A stretch of 5,211 nucleotides of DNA from CAZEGV01 sp964511645 (GTDB taxonomy: Bacteria > Bacteroidota > Bacteroidia > Cytophagales > JAAEPT01), in the NCBI GenBank assembly GCA_964511645.1, contig CAZEGV010000098.1, positions 1-5,211 on the forward strand, in the 5' to 3' direction. The notes under the pieces are model-generated. The model was not told the DNA's origin, ran no database searches, and was given only the letters and a program-made list of their open reading frames with translations. The position numbers and the translations under genes were made by a program. Position 1 is the first letter of the stretch; each line of letters opens with the position of its first letter. Shown in pieces: positions 1-5,211 of the stretch.

Positions 1-11
1 TTTTAACGAAG

Positions 12-65
12 AGAGTGTAAAAACAAACAGGATAAATGACTTATCTTATAGTTAAGATGGTATTA
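12..65 (+). repeat. Left copy of window-bracketing inverted repeat
   Basis: This 54-nt segment starts AGAGTGTAAAAACAAACAGG and ends ATGGTATTA. It matches the reverse complement of 5157-5211 at 47 of 55 aligned columns, with 7 mismatches and one gap. It lies in the non-coding region downstream of rpiB. Similarity stops abruptly after the TATTA at 61-65. It contains a small internal hairpin (ATCTTA 43-48, loop TAGT, TAAGAT 53-58). The outer end (GAGAGTGTAAAAA) resembles terminal inverted repeats of some insertion sequences; IS256-type ends come to mind from memory, but no transposase is present. It could be an IS or MITE end, a solo remnant, or the edge of a larger repeat running off the window. 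Confidence 0.75.
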
Positions 66-78
66 ACCCCTATAAAAC

Positions 79-90
79 AAGAGTACTCTT
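79..90. other. 12-bp perfect palindrome downstream of rpiB
   Basis: AAGAGTACTCTT is a perfect palindrome 58 nt beyond the rpiB stop codon. Read on the minus strand it is followed by TGTTTTA, so it could be a very weak transcript end for the tatC-rpiB unit. With a 4-nt loop only four pairs remain, and it would be a poor intrinsic terminator. It could also be a protein-binding site or chance in AT-rich DNA. Confidence 0.3.
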
Positions 91-148
91 TTAAATTTTG
101 ATTATTAATTAAGCTACTTTATTTTTCCTTTCGTAATATTTATACCGT

Positions 149-580
149 TTACGAACGAGCAATTTTATCAACCCTACATTGGTGTCTTCCACCTTCAAAG
201 TCAGTTGTGATGAATTTTTCCACGCATGCTTTAGCAGTATCCAAATCTATGAACCTAGCTGGAAGAGCCAATACGTTAGCGTCATTATGTAGTCGGGTAA
301 GCTCTGCCAATTCAGGTGCCCAAGCAATTGCAGAACGAATACCCTGGTATTTGTTAGCGACCATATTTACACCATTTGCACTTCCACAAATAACAATACC
401 TAAATCAAAGTCTTTGGCTTCCACTCCTTGCGCTACTGGGTGCACATAGTCAGGATAGTCGCAAGAATCTAAAGAAAACGGACCAAAATCTTTTACTTCT
501 ATTCCTTTGGCTGTAAGTACTTCAATAATTTCTTTTTTGTAATCAAATCCAGCGTGATCGCCACCTAATGCTATTTTCAT
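149..580 (-). CDS. rpiB: Ribose-5-phosphate isomerase B (RpiB/LacAB family)
   Basis: The cytoplasmic enzyme interconverts ribose 5-phosphate and ribulose 5-phosphate in the non-oxidative pentose phosphate pathway. The 143-aa length is normal for the family. Visible motifs are GGDHAG at 6-11 (Asp8, His9), DYPDY at 41-45, the catalytic-base cysteine Cys65 in ICGSANG, His98 in RLHNDANVLAL, and the phosphate-binding GGRH at 130-133 with Arg136. Family members often have CGTGxG at the cysteine; the CGSANG form here is, as I recall, usual in Bacteroidota. The start codon overlaps the tatC stop as ATGA, which suggests translational coupling and fixes the start. It is the last gene of the minus-strand group. 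Some family members use allose 6-phosphate or other sugar phosphates, and sequence alone does not exclude that. Confidence 0.95.
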   Translation of the reverse strand: MKIALGGDHAGFDYKKEIIEVLTAKGIEVKDFGPFSLDSCDYPDYVHPVAQGVEAKDFDLGIVICGSANGVNMVANKYQGIRSAIAWAPELAELTRLHNDANVLALPARFIDLDTAKACVEKFITTDFEGGRHQCRVDKIARS

Positions 581-1431
581 GCTATTTGTGTTTTATTTAC
601 TCTTCTTACAATAATAATACTTAATTCATACAATAATACAATAGGAAGAGCAATAAGTAATTGACTAAATATATCGGGAGGAGTAAATACTGCTGCCAAA
701 AACAAGATAATTACAATCGCGATTTTTCTTTTTGTTGCCATCGTTTCAGCCTGTAATAAACCTGCCTTAGCAAGAAAATAAGAAACCATAGGCAACTCAA
801 ACATCAGCCCACAGATAAGAATTAGGCTACCAATAATGCTAAAATAAGAAGAAGTGTCAAAATTATTAACGATTTGACTAGAGACCGAATAGCCTACAAA
901 AAAACTATAAGTAAGCGGAGCGATAATATAATAGCCAAACAAAATCCCCATCATAAAAAGAATACTTACAAAAAAAACAGTGCCTTTGGTAACCTGTTCT
1001 TCTTTATTGTAAAGTGCTGGGCGAATAAATCTCCATAGCTCAAAAAAGATATAAGGAAATGCTAAAATAATTCCTGCAATTAAAGACGAACTGATGTGTA
1101 ACGTAAATTGTCCCGATACTTTTCTGTTCTGAAGAGGCGTTTCGGGTAAGTCAAAGCACAACGCATCTGATACATTACACAAAACCTGATAAGTCCAAAA
1201 ATCACTATGCGTAGGACCAAAAAGTATTTTATCAATTAAAATATCGTTAAAGGCAAAAGCCAATGCTGTAAAAATAACTGTTGCAATAATCCCTCTAATC
1301 AAGTGTTTCCTAAAAACATCTATATGATCTACAAAAGACATCTCAGACTTCTTTTGCTTTTCCAGCTCTTTTTGTCTGTAAGCCGTTGGGTCAAAAGTTT
1401 CTCTTGGTATAGGTTGTGGAGTATCGCTCAT
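577..1431 (-). CDS. tatC: Sec-independent protein translocase subunit TatC
   Basis: This inner-membrane subunit recognises twin-arginine signal peptides and works with TatA/TatB-type partners to export folded proteins. The 284-aa protein has about six hydrophobic segments (roughly 44-62, 112-132, 150-174, 196-220, 237-250, 256-276). Family landmarks are MSFVDHIDVFRKHL (31-44), FELWRFIRPALYNKEE (130-145), GLMFELP (208-214) and FTPPDIFSQ (249-257). Glu144, Glu212 and Asp253 match conserved acidic residues of E. coli TatC (Glu103, Glu170, Asp211), but the position of E. coli Glu15 is Val39. A charged 30-residue cytoplasmic extension precedes the core, so Met31 is a possible alternative start. 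The first periplasmic loop is long and carries Cys85 and Cys92. No tatA is in the window. The gene begins 45 nt after glyA, behind a hairpin, and overlaps rpiB by 4 nt. Confidence 0.96.
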   Translation of the reverse strand: MSDTPQPIPRETFDPTAYRQKELEKQKKSEMSFVDHIDVFRKHLIRGIIATVIFTALAFAFNDILIDKILFGPTHSDFWTYQVLCNVSDALCFDLPETPLQNRKVSGQFTLHISSSLIAGIILAFPYIFFELWRFIRPALYNKEEQVTKGTVFFVSILFMMGILFGYYIIAPLTYSFFVGYSVSSQIVNNFDTSSYFSIIGSLILICGLMFELPMVSYFLAKAGLLQAETMATKRKIAIVIILFLAAVFTPPDIFSQLLIALPIVLLYELSIIIVRRVNKTQIA

Positions 1432-1439
1432 TAATAAAA

Positions 1440-1466
1440 AAGCCTTTTGCTATAAACAAAAGGCTT
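1440..1466 (-). terminator. Intrinsic-terminator-like hairpin between glyA and tatC
   Basis: The minus strand reads AAGCCTTTTG, a 7-nt loop (TTTATAG), then CAAAAGGCTT followed directly by more T residues, giving a run of six. The 10-bp perfect stem plus U-tract is a good rho-independent terminator for glyA. The tatC ATG follows only 8 nt after the stem. The right arm also carries AAAAGG, an SD-like string 11 nt from that ATG. The element could therefore be a partial terminator or a translation-masking hairpin for tatC. On the plus strand the T-run is poor, and no plus-strand gene needs terminating here. Confidence 0.75.
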
Positions 1467-1476
1467 AATTTATTTT

Positions 1477-2748
1477 CTATTTGTATAATGGGAACTTAGC
1501 CATCATATCATTTACTTCTTTTTTTACGGAGTCAAGTACTGCCTCATCTTCAAAGTTTGTAATCACACGGTTGATTAATTCTGCGATTTTAACCATCTCT
1601 GCTTCACCACAATTTCTAGTAGTGATTGCGCAAGTACCTAATCTAATACCCGAAGTCACAAAAGGTGAACGAGTGTCAAAAGGAACCATGTTTTTATTCA
1701 CCGTAATATCCGCTTTTACTAAAGCATTTTCTGCTTGCTTACCCGTTACTCCTTTAGAGCTAAGGTCAATCAACATTGAGTGATTGTCTGTACCGCCAGA
1801 AATAATTTTAAAGCCATTACTAATCATTGCATCAGCCAATACTTTTGCATTAGCAATTGTTTGTTTAGCATACACTGTGTATTCGTCAGTTAAAGCCTCT
1901 CCAAACGCTACTGCTTTGGCTGCGATAACATGCTCTAATGGTCCACCTTGAGTACCTGGAAATACTGCCGAATCAAGTATTTGCGACATTTTTCTTACTA
2001 CTCCTTTAGGAGATTTTCTTCCCCAAGGATTATCAAAATCTTGCCCTAACATAATCATCCCCCCACGAGGACCACGCAAAGATTTATGAGTAGTTGTAGT
2101 TATAATATGACAATGTTTCATCGGGTTGTTTAACAAACCTTTGGCAATCATACCTGCTGGATGTGAAATATCCGCCAATAACAAAGCCCCAACTTTGTCT
2201 GCTATCTTACGAAGACGCACATAATCCCAATCTCTAGAATAGGCTGAAGCACCGCAAATAATCATTTTTGGTTTTACTTCTAATGCTTTTTCTTCTACTT
2301 TGTTCCAATTAATACGACCAGTTTCTTGTTCTACTCCATAAAAATTAGCGTTATAATATTTCCCTGATAAGTTCACTGGAGATCCATGAGATAAATGCCC
2401 GCCGTGAGACAAGTCAAAACCTAAAATACTATCCCCAGGCTCTAAACAAGCTAACATTACTGCTGCATTGGCTTGAGCTCCTGAGTGAGGCTGTACATTT
2501 ACCCATTCTGCACCAAAAAGTTTTTTTGCACGATCAATAGCAAGTGTTTCTACTTTGTCTACTACTTCACAACCACCATAATAACGTTTGTTAGGTAACC
2601 CCTCTGCGTATTTATTTGTCAATACACTCCCCATTGCTTCCATTACTTGTAATGAAGTAAAATTTTCGGAAGCAATTAGCTCAATCCCATTTTCTTGTCT
2701 TTCCTGCTCTTTATTAATCAGGTCAAATATTTGCGAATCTCTTTGCAT
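1477..2748 (-). CDS. glyA: Serine hydroxymethyltransferase (GlyA)
   Basis: This PLP enzyme of the cytoplasm converts serine and tetrahydrofolate to glycine and 5,10-methylene-THF, the main source of one-carbon units. The protein is 423 aa and full length. Visible motifs are ELIASENF (23-30), NKYAEGLPNKRYYGG (45-59, substrate and dimer-contact Tyr/Glu residues), HSGAQAN (88-94), the PLP-contacting Asp193 in LADISHPAG, the Schiff-base Lys222 in TTTTHKSLRGPRGG (217-230), and the carboxylate-binding Arg369 in SGIRLGT. A segment around 231-262 (MIMLGQDFDNPWG onward) is longer than in the E. coli enzyme and looks typical of Bacteroidota GlyA. The first Met is followed directly by the usual N-terminal helix, so the start is reliable. 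A -7 promoter box lies about 50 nt upstream, and a hairpin terminator follows the stop. Confidence 0.98.
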   Translation of the reverse strand: MQRDSQIFDLINKEQERQENGIELIASENFTSLQVMEAMGSVLTNKYAEGLPNKRYYGGCEVVDKVETLAIDRAKKLFGAEWVNVQPHSGAQANAAVMLACLEPGDSILGFDLSHGGHLSHGSPVNLSGKYYNANFYGVEQETGRINWNKVEEKALEVKPKMIICGASAYSRDWDYVRLRKIADKVGALLLADISHPAGMIAKGLLNNPMKHCHIITTTTHKSLRGPRGGMIMLGQDFDNPWGRKSPKGVVRKMSQILDSAVFPGTQGGPLEHVIAAKAVAFGEALTDEYTVYAKQTIANAKVLADAMISNGFKIISGGTDNHSMLIDLSSKGVTGKQAENALVKADITVNKNMVPFDTRSPFVTSGIRLGTCAITTRNCGEAEMVKIAELINRVITNFEDEAVLDSVKKEVNDMMAKFPLYK

Positions 2749-2799
2749 ATCTCAGTCTTTAATTATTAGAAAACAAAATTAAACTAATTTCGGCACAGA

Positions 2800-2807
2800 C
2801 AAAAATA
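2800..2807 (-). promoter_or_regulatory. Candidate -7 promoter box for glyA
   Basis: The minus strand reads TATTTTTG, a perfect match to the Bacteroidota -7 consensus TAnnTTTG. It would place transcription start near 2793 and give a leader of about 45 nt. No TTG-type -33 element is visible at the expected 19-nt spacing, so the call rests on one box and its position. Confidence 0.5.
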
Positions 2808-2927
2808 TATCATACTTAAATAAATCTATATTTACTTACCTTACTCAAAGAGAACCTTTTAGATAGATAATAAGGGTTAATGAAATAATAAAAAACATCT
2901 TCAAAATTAACTTTGGCATAAAATATG

Positions 2928-2935
2928 TAACTTCG
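2928..2935 (+). promoter_or_regulatory. Candidate -7 promoter box for the lipoprotein pair
   Basis: TAACTTCG matches TAnnTTTG at all but one fixed position. It lies 32 nt before the ATG of the LpoB-like gene, giving a leader of roughly 25 nt. A TTTG at 2912-2915 is too close (12 nt) for the usual -33 element. No clear SD site precedes the ATG; the leader is AT-rich, as is usual in this phylum. Confidence 0.45.
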
Positions 2936-2967
2936 CACTCAATAAAACTTAATTAAATAAAATCATC

Positions 2968-3558
2968 ATGAAAAAAACACATTACATCGTATGGGCATTA
3001 GTAGCAAGTAGCTTGTTTTTTGGCTCATGTAACCGAAAGGTCACTAGAATTGATAATTTGAAAGTAACAGACCTTAGCGGTAGATGGAATGATACAGACT
3101 CAAGACTCGTATCCGCAGAAATGATTACAGACTGTTTAGGGGCACCATGGCTAACTAATTTTTACCAAGAAAAAGGCGGAAAAAAACCTGTAGTAATTGC
3201 TGGTATGGTAACTAACAAATCACACGAGCATATTGAATCTGAGCCTTTTATTAAAGATTTAGAAAGGGCTTTTATCAAAACTCAAAAAGTACGATTGGTA
3301 CAAGGAGGTGAAAAACGTGAAGAAGTAAGAGCTGAGCGTGCTGACCAACAAAACAATGCCTCTATATCTACAATGAAAAAATGGGGATTAGAAATTGGAG
3401 CAGACTATATGCTACAAGGAAGTATCAACTCATTTGTAGATTCATACAAATCAAAAAAATATGTTTTGTATAAAGTCAATCTTGAACTTACACATATCCA
3501 AACTAATGAAGTAGTATGGATTGGAGATAAAGAAATCAAAAAATACATTAAAAACTAA
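2968..3558 (+). CDS. lpoB: LpoB-like lipoprotein (penicillin-binding protein activator family)
   Basis: This is a 196-aa predicted lipoprotein. A signal peptide (KK, then a hydrophobic stretch at 6-18) ends in FGSC with Cys21 as the lipidated residue. No acidic surface-export signal follows the Cys (NRKV), so it probably faces the periplasm. The domain resembles LpoB: DLSGRWNDTDSR (35-46), KPVVIAGMVTNKSHEHI (73-89), GADYMLQGSINS (144-155) and a C-terminal strand pattern NLELTHIQTNEVVWIGDKEI (171-190). In Enterobacteria LpoB spans the periplasm to activate PBP1b through its UB2H domain. That long linker is short here, and UB2H is not, as far as I know, present in Bacteroidota PBPs, so the partner is uncertain. 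The gene is followed 51 nt later by a COG3014-like lipoprotein gene, a pairing seen in other phyla. Family assignment is good; function is inferred. Confidence 0.85.
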   Translation: MKKTHYIVWALVASSLFFGSCNRKVTRIDNLKVTDLSGRWNDTDSRLVSAEMITDCLGAPWLTNFYQEKGGKKPVVIAGMVTNKSHEHIESEPFIKDLERAFIKTQKVRLVQGGEKREEVRAERADQQNNASISTMKKWGLEIGADYMLQGSINSFVDSYKSKKYVLYKVNLELTHIQTNEVVWIGDKEIKKYIKN

Positions 3559-3572
3559 GACCATATTATTTT

Positions 3573-3597
3573 ACTGCTCAGTATTTTTCTGGGCAGT
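3573..3597 (+). terminator. Terminator-like hairpin between the two lipoprotein genes
   Basis: ACTGCTCAG (3573-3581), a 7-nt loop TATTTTT, and CTGGGCAGT (3589-3597) form a 9-bp stem with one G-U pair, followed by TATTTTG. It starts 15 nt after the lpoB stop and ends 12 nt before the next ATG. It may partly terminate lpoB transcription, protect the lpoB 3' end after processing, or set the ratio of the two proteins. I see no strong promoter after it, so the downstream gene probably depends on read-through. Confidence 0.65.
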
Positions 3598-3609
3598 TAT
3601 TTTGTAGCA

Positions 3610-4989
3610 ATGAGAATAAAAAATCCACATATCTTTTTTGTACTTAGTATAACTATATTAACTAGTTGTGCTAGTTTTTACAACCTTACTTTTGAAGTTA
3701 ACGAACAAATAGAAGTTAACAACTACGCTCTAGCTGAAAAGCTTTTAGACAATCATAAAAAATTCAAAAAAAAGAAAAATATCTTACTTTATTACCTTAA
3801 TAAAGGCTACCTATTGCGTCAACAAAACAAGTTTGCTGAAAGTAATACTTATTTTAACAAAGCAGATTTACATATTGAAGACCAAGGCACAAAAGCGGGT
3901 CAAGAAGCCCTTGCTCTTATTACTAATGATGCAGTAAGAGATTATAAAGCATCAGGTTTTGAAAAATTAATGGTTCACTATTACAAGGCACTTAACTACC
4001 TTGCATTATCTCAAAATAATGATGCACTTATCGAAGTAAGGCGAATGGACATTATGATTCAAAACGTCACAAGTAAAAGCAAAAAAGTAAATAAAAAAAT
4101 GCCTGAAGAAATTGCTTTTATTCAAAACATAATGGGATTGGTTTATGAAACCAGTGGTGATTATAACAATGCCTTTATCGCTTATAGGAATGCTTATGAT
4201 AACTACAAATCATCATCAATGCTTGTACCTAGTCAGCTAAAACAAGATATTCTACACGCCACCAAAATAATGGGGTTTGGAAGCGATTTACTTTTCTACC
4301 AAAAAGAATTTGGAATGCAATACGATGACTCCTTGTATGCAGGAAAACAAGCTGTAGTCTTTTGGGAAAACGGACTCGGGCCAGTAAAAGAAGAATGGAG
4401 CCTTAACTTTCATATCACAGGTGGAAGCGGTCAAGTGTTTTTTGCTAATGATGATTTAGGTTTAAATATTCCATTTACAGTTTCCACCAGTAATCAAAAC
4501 AAGCTAGTTGATCTTGGGCTTACCCGAATAGCAATGCCCAAATACGAAAAACGAATAAATGCGTATGACAATGGAACAATTAACTTCGGCGGAAAAAATT
4601 ATCAACTAGAAGTTATGCAAGACATTAACCATCTGGCATTTACTACTCACAAAACAGAAATGATGCGTACACTTTCTAAAACATTATTACGATTCGCACT
4701 TAAAAAAATTGCAGAATTAGAATTAGCAAAAGAAAATGAAGCTTTAGGCACTTTAGCAATGATTGGCAATGCCGTTAGTGAGAAAGCAGACACACGTAAC
4801 TGGCAATCATTACCCGCTACAATTTCTTATACCCGTATCCCCGTGACCACAACAGACTCAATAGCAAAACTAAACATCAGTGGTGCTAATGGTCAAGCGT
4901 ATATCAACCTTCCTGTTGACACGCAAACGAATAAAAAATTACAACTCATTTTTCATCACTCAGCTAAGAGCTTTGGAAAAGCACATTAA
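3610..4989 (+). CDS. COG3014-like TPR lipoprotein of unknown function
   Basis: This 459-aa predicted lipoprotein has a signal peptide (IKNP, then a hydrophobic stretch at 8-17) and a clear lipobox LTSC with Cys20. ASFYN follows the Cys, with no acidic sorting signal. Residues about 30-200 are helical with TPR-like units: near 57-87 (LLYYLNKGYLLRQQNKFAES), 118-147 (KLMVHYYKALNYLALSQNND) and 168-199 (GLVYETSGDYNNAFIAYRNA). The C-terminal half is probably beta-rich. It has VVFWENGLGPVKEE (249-262) and ADTRNWQSLPATISYTRIPV (393-412), a D-R-W-LP-R pattern I associate with COG3014 proteins. Those are often encoded next to LpoB-like lipoproteins, as here. A scaffold or assembly role at the envelope is a guess from the TPRs and the neighbour. 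The start is fixed by the signal peptide; no SD site is evident. Confidence 0.8.
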   Translation: MRIKNPHIFFVLSITILTSCASFYNLTFEVNEQIEVNNYALAEKLLDNHKKFKKKKNILLYYLNKGYLLRQQNKFAESNTYFNKADLHIEDQGTKAGQEALALITNDAVRDYKASGFEKLMVHYYKALNYLALSQNNDALIEVRRMDIMIQNVTSKSKKVNKKMPEEIAFIQNIMGLVYETSGDYNNAFIAYRNAYDNYKSSSMLVPSQLKQDILHATKIMGFGSDLLFYQKEFGMQYDDSLYAGKQAVVFWENGLGPVKEEWSLNFHITGGSGQVFFANDDLGLNIPFTVSTSNQNKLVDLGLTRIAMPKYEKRINAYDNGTINFGGKNYQLEVMQDINHLAFTTHKTEMMRTLSKTLLRFALKKIAELELAKENEALGTLAMIGNAVSEKADTRNWQSLPATISYTRIPVTTTDSIAKLNISGANGQAYINLPVDTQTNKKLQLIFHHSAKSFGKAH

Positions 4990-5004
4990 AATACTGTAAA
5001 AAAT

Positions 5005-5126
5005 CGGTGTAGAGTCCTTTGGACGTTCCTACCTTCGCCAAAAAGAAGGCTCATGCAGTCGGGTTTTCTGTTCCCAATCTTTCCGATAAAAAATCGGAAA
5101 GGATTTCCACGTCAACCCCTAACGCG
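5005..5126 (+). repeat. Structured interspersed element, possibly an RNA-forming repeat
   Basis: This non-coding, locally more GC-rich unit begins 16 nt after the stop of the TPR lipoprotein gene. It contains three nested hairpins: GTCC/GGAC (5014-5024), CCTTC/GAAGG (5032-5049, 8-nt loop), and a strong CTTTCCGAT/ATCGGAAAG (5079-5101, 5-nt loop, extendable by AAT/ATT past one bulged G). GTGT (5007-5010) can pair with ACGC (5122-5125) to close the whole unit. Its parts (TTCTGTTCCCAATCTTT, AAAGGATTTCC, CCCCTAACGC) resemble a repeat I recall scattered between genes in Bacteroidota genomes. The name and function are not known to me. It may also end transcription of the upstream gene, but no U-tract follows the stem. 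Confidence 0.6.
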
Positions 5127-5140
5127 ACTAAAAATTTATA

Positions 5141-5162
5141 GTATTATTATAATAGATAATAC
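5141..5162. other. AT-only hairpin at the inner edge of the right repeat
   Basis: GTATTAT (5141-5147), an 8-nt loop, and ATAATAC (5156-5162) form a 7-bp stem. A competing palindrome TATTAT-T-ATAATA lies at 5142-5154. The right arm runs into the conserved part of the inverted repeat. It could be a recombination or insertion-site feature, or simple low-complexity DNA. Confidence 0.35.
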
Positions 5163-5211
5163 CATATTGACTATAATCTACGTCAATTATCTTGTTTGTT
5201 TTTTACACTCT
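5157..5211 (-). repeat. Right copy of window-bracketing inverted repeat
   Basis: This is the reverse complement partner of 12-65, with 47 of 55 columns identical. It begins TAATACCAT and runs to TTTTTTACACTCT at the last base of the window, so its outer limit cannot be seen. Its internal hairpin (ATTGAC 5166-5171, GTCAAT 5182-5187, 10-nt loop) is in a different register from the left copy. No transposase gene is attached. It may be an IS or MITE end, or a repeat at which a contig was broken. Confidence 0.75.

Noticed and set aside
207..449. Plus-strand open frame of 80 codons
   Set aside because: It is antisense to rpiB, whose conserved active-site motifs occupy the same DNA, and its product resembles no family I know.
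1481..1783. Plus-strand open frame of 100 codons
   Set aside because: It is antisense to the conserved C-terminal part of glyA and has no promoter or RBS support.
2588..2782. Plus-strand open frame of 64 codons
   Set aside because: It is antisense to the glyA N-terminus and extends across the glyA leader; it shows no recognisable protein features.
2749..2967. Riboswitch or small RNA in the divergent intergenic region
   Set aside because: The glyA leader is only about 45 nt from the candidate start. I see only a weak imperfect AACCTT/AAGGGTT pairing near 2853-2878 and no known riboswitch core.
3598..3604. TATTTTG as a -7 promoter box for the TPR lipoprotein gene
   Set aside because: It is one base short of TAnnTTTG and would put the transcription start almost on the ATG. 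It is better explained as the T-rich tail of the preceding hairpin.
3660..3676. Small hairpin AACTAG/CTAGTT at the lipobox codons
   Set aside because: Only six AT-rich pairs within coding sequence, with no sign of a regulatory role.
3696..3720. Direct repeat GAAGTTAAC, two copies 18 nt apart
   Set aside because: It lies in frame in the TPR lipoprotein gene and encodes EVN twice; such a short repeat is unremarkable in coding DNA.

Overview
The window is a 5.2-kb stretch of AT-rich chromosome (roughly one third G+C by eye), and everything in it points to a member of the Bacteroidota. Three things support this: the GlyA and RpiB sequence variants (a GlyA with DISHPAG and THKSLRGPRGG; an RpiB with CGSANG at the active cysteine), the Bacteroidota-type -7 promoter boxes (TAnnTTTG-like), and the lack of strong Shine-Dalgarno sites. 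I cannot name the genus.

Layout. Positions 1-148 are non-coding and hold one copy of an approximately 54-nt repeat and a small palindrome. Positions 149-2748 carry three housekeeping genes on the minus strand, transcribed glyA -> tatC -> rpiB: serine hydroxymethyltransferase, the TatC translocase subunit, and ribose-5-phosphate isomerase B. tatC and rpiB overlap by 4 nt (ATGA). A terminator-like hairpin fills the 45-nt gap between glyA and tatC. A 219-nt divergent intergenic region (2749-2967) holds a plausible promoter for each direction. Positions 2968-4989 carry two lipoprotein genes on the plus strand: an LpoB-like protein and a COG3014-like TPR lipoprotein. A second hairpin lies in the 51-nt gap between them. 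Positions 4990-5211 are non-coding. They hold a structured interspersed element (about 5005-5126), an AT-rich hairpin, and, at the very edge of the window, a second copy of the left-end repeat in inverted orientation.

How the genes work together. The minus-strand set links one-carbon/glycine metabolism, protein export and pentose-phosphate metabolism. These are probably co-transcribed without sharing a pathway. The two plus-strand lipoproteins probably act together at the cell envelope, because relatives of both families are neighbours in other phyla. Their actual job in Bacteroidota is unknown.

Most worth a second look: the 85%-identical inverted repeats that bracket the whole window, the structured element beside the right copy, and the two intercistronic hairpins of similar geometry placed just before start codons. 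No CRISPR array, tRNA, rRNA, transposase or defence gene is visible. I do not see a clearly new multi-gene system here.
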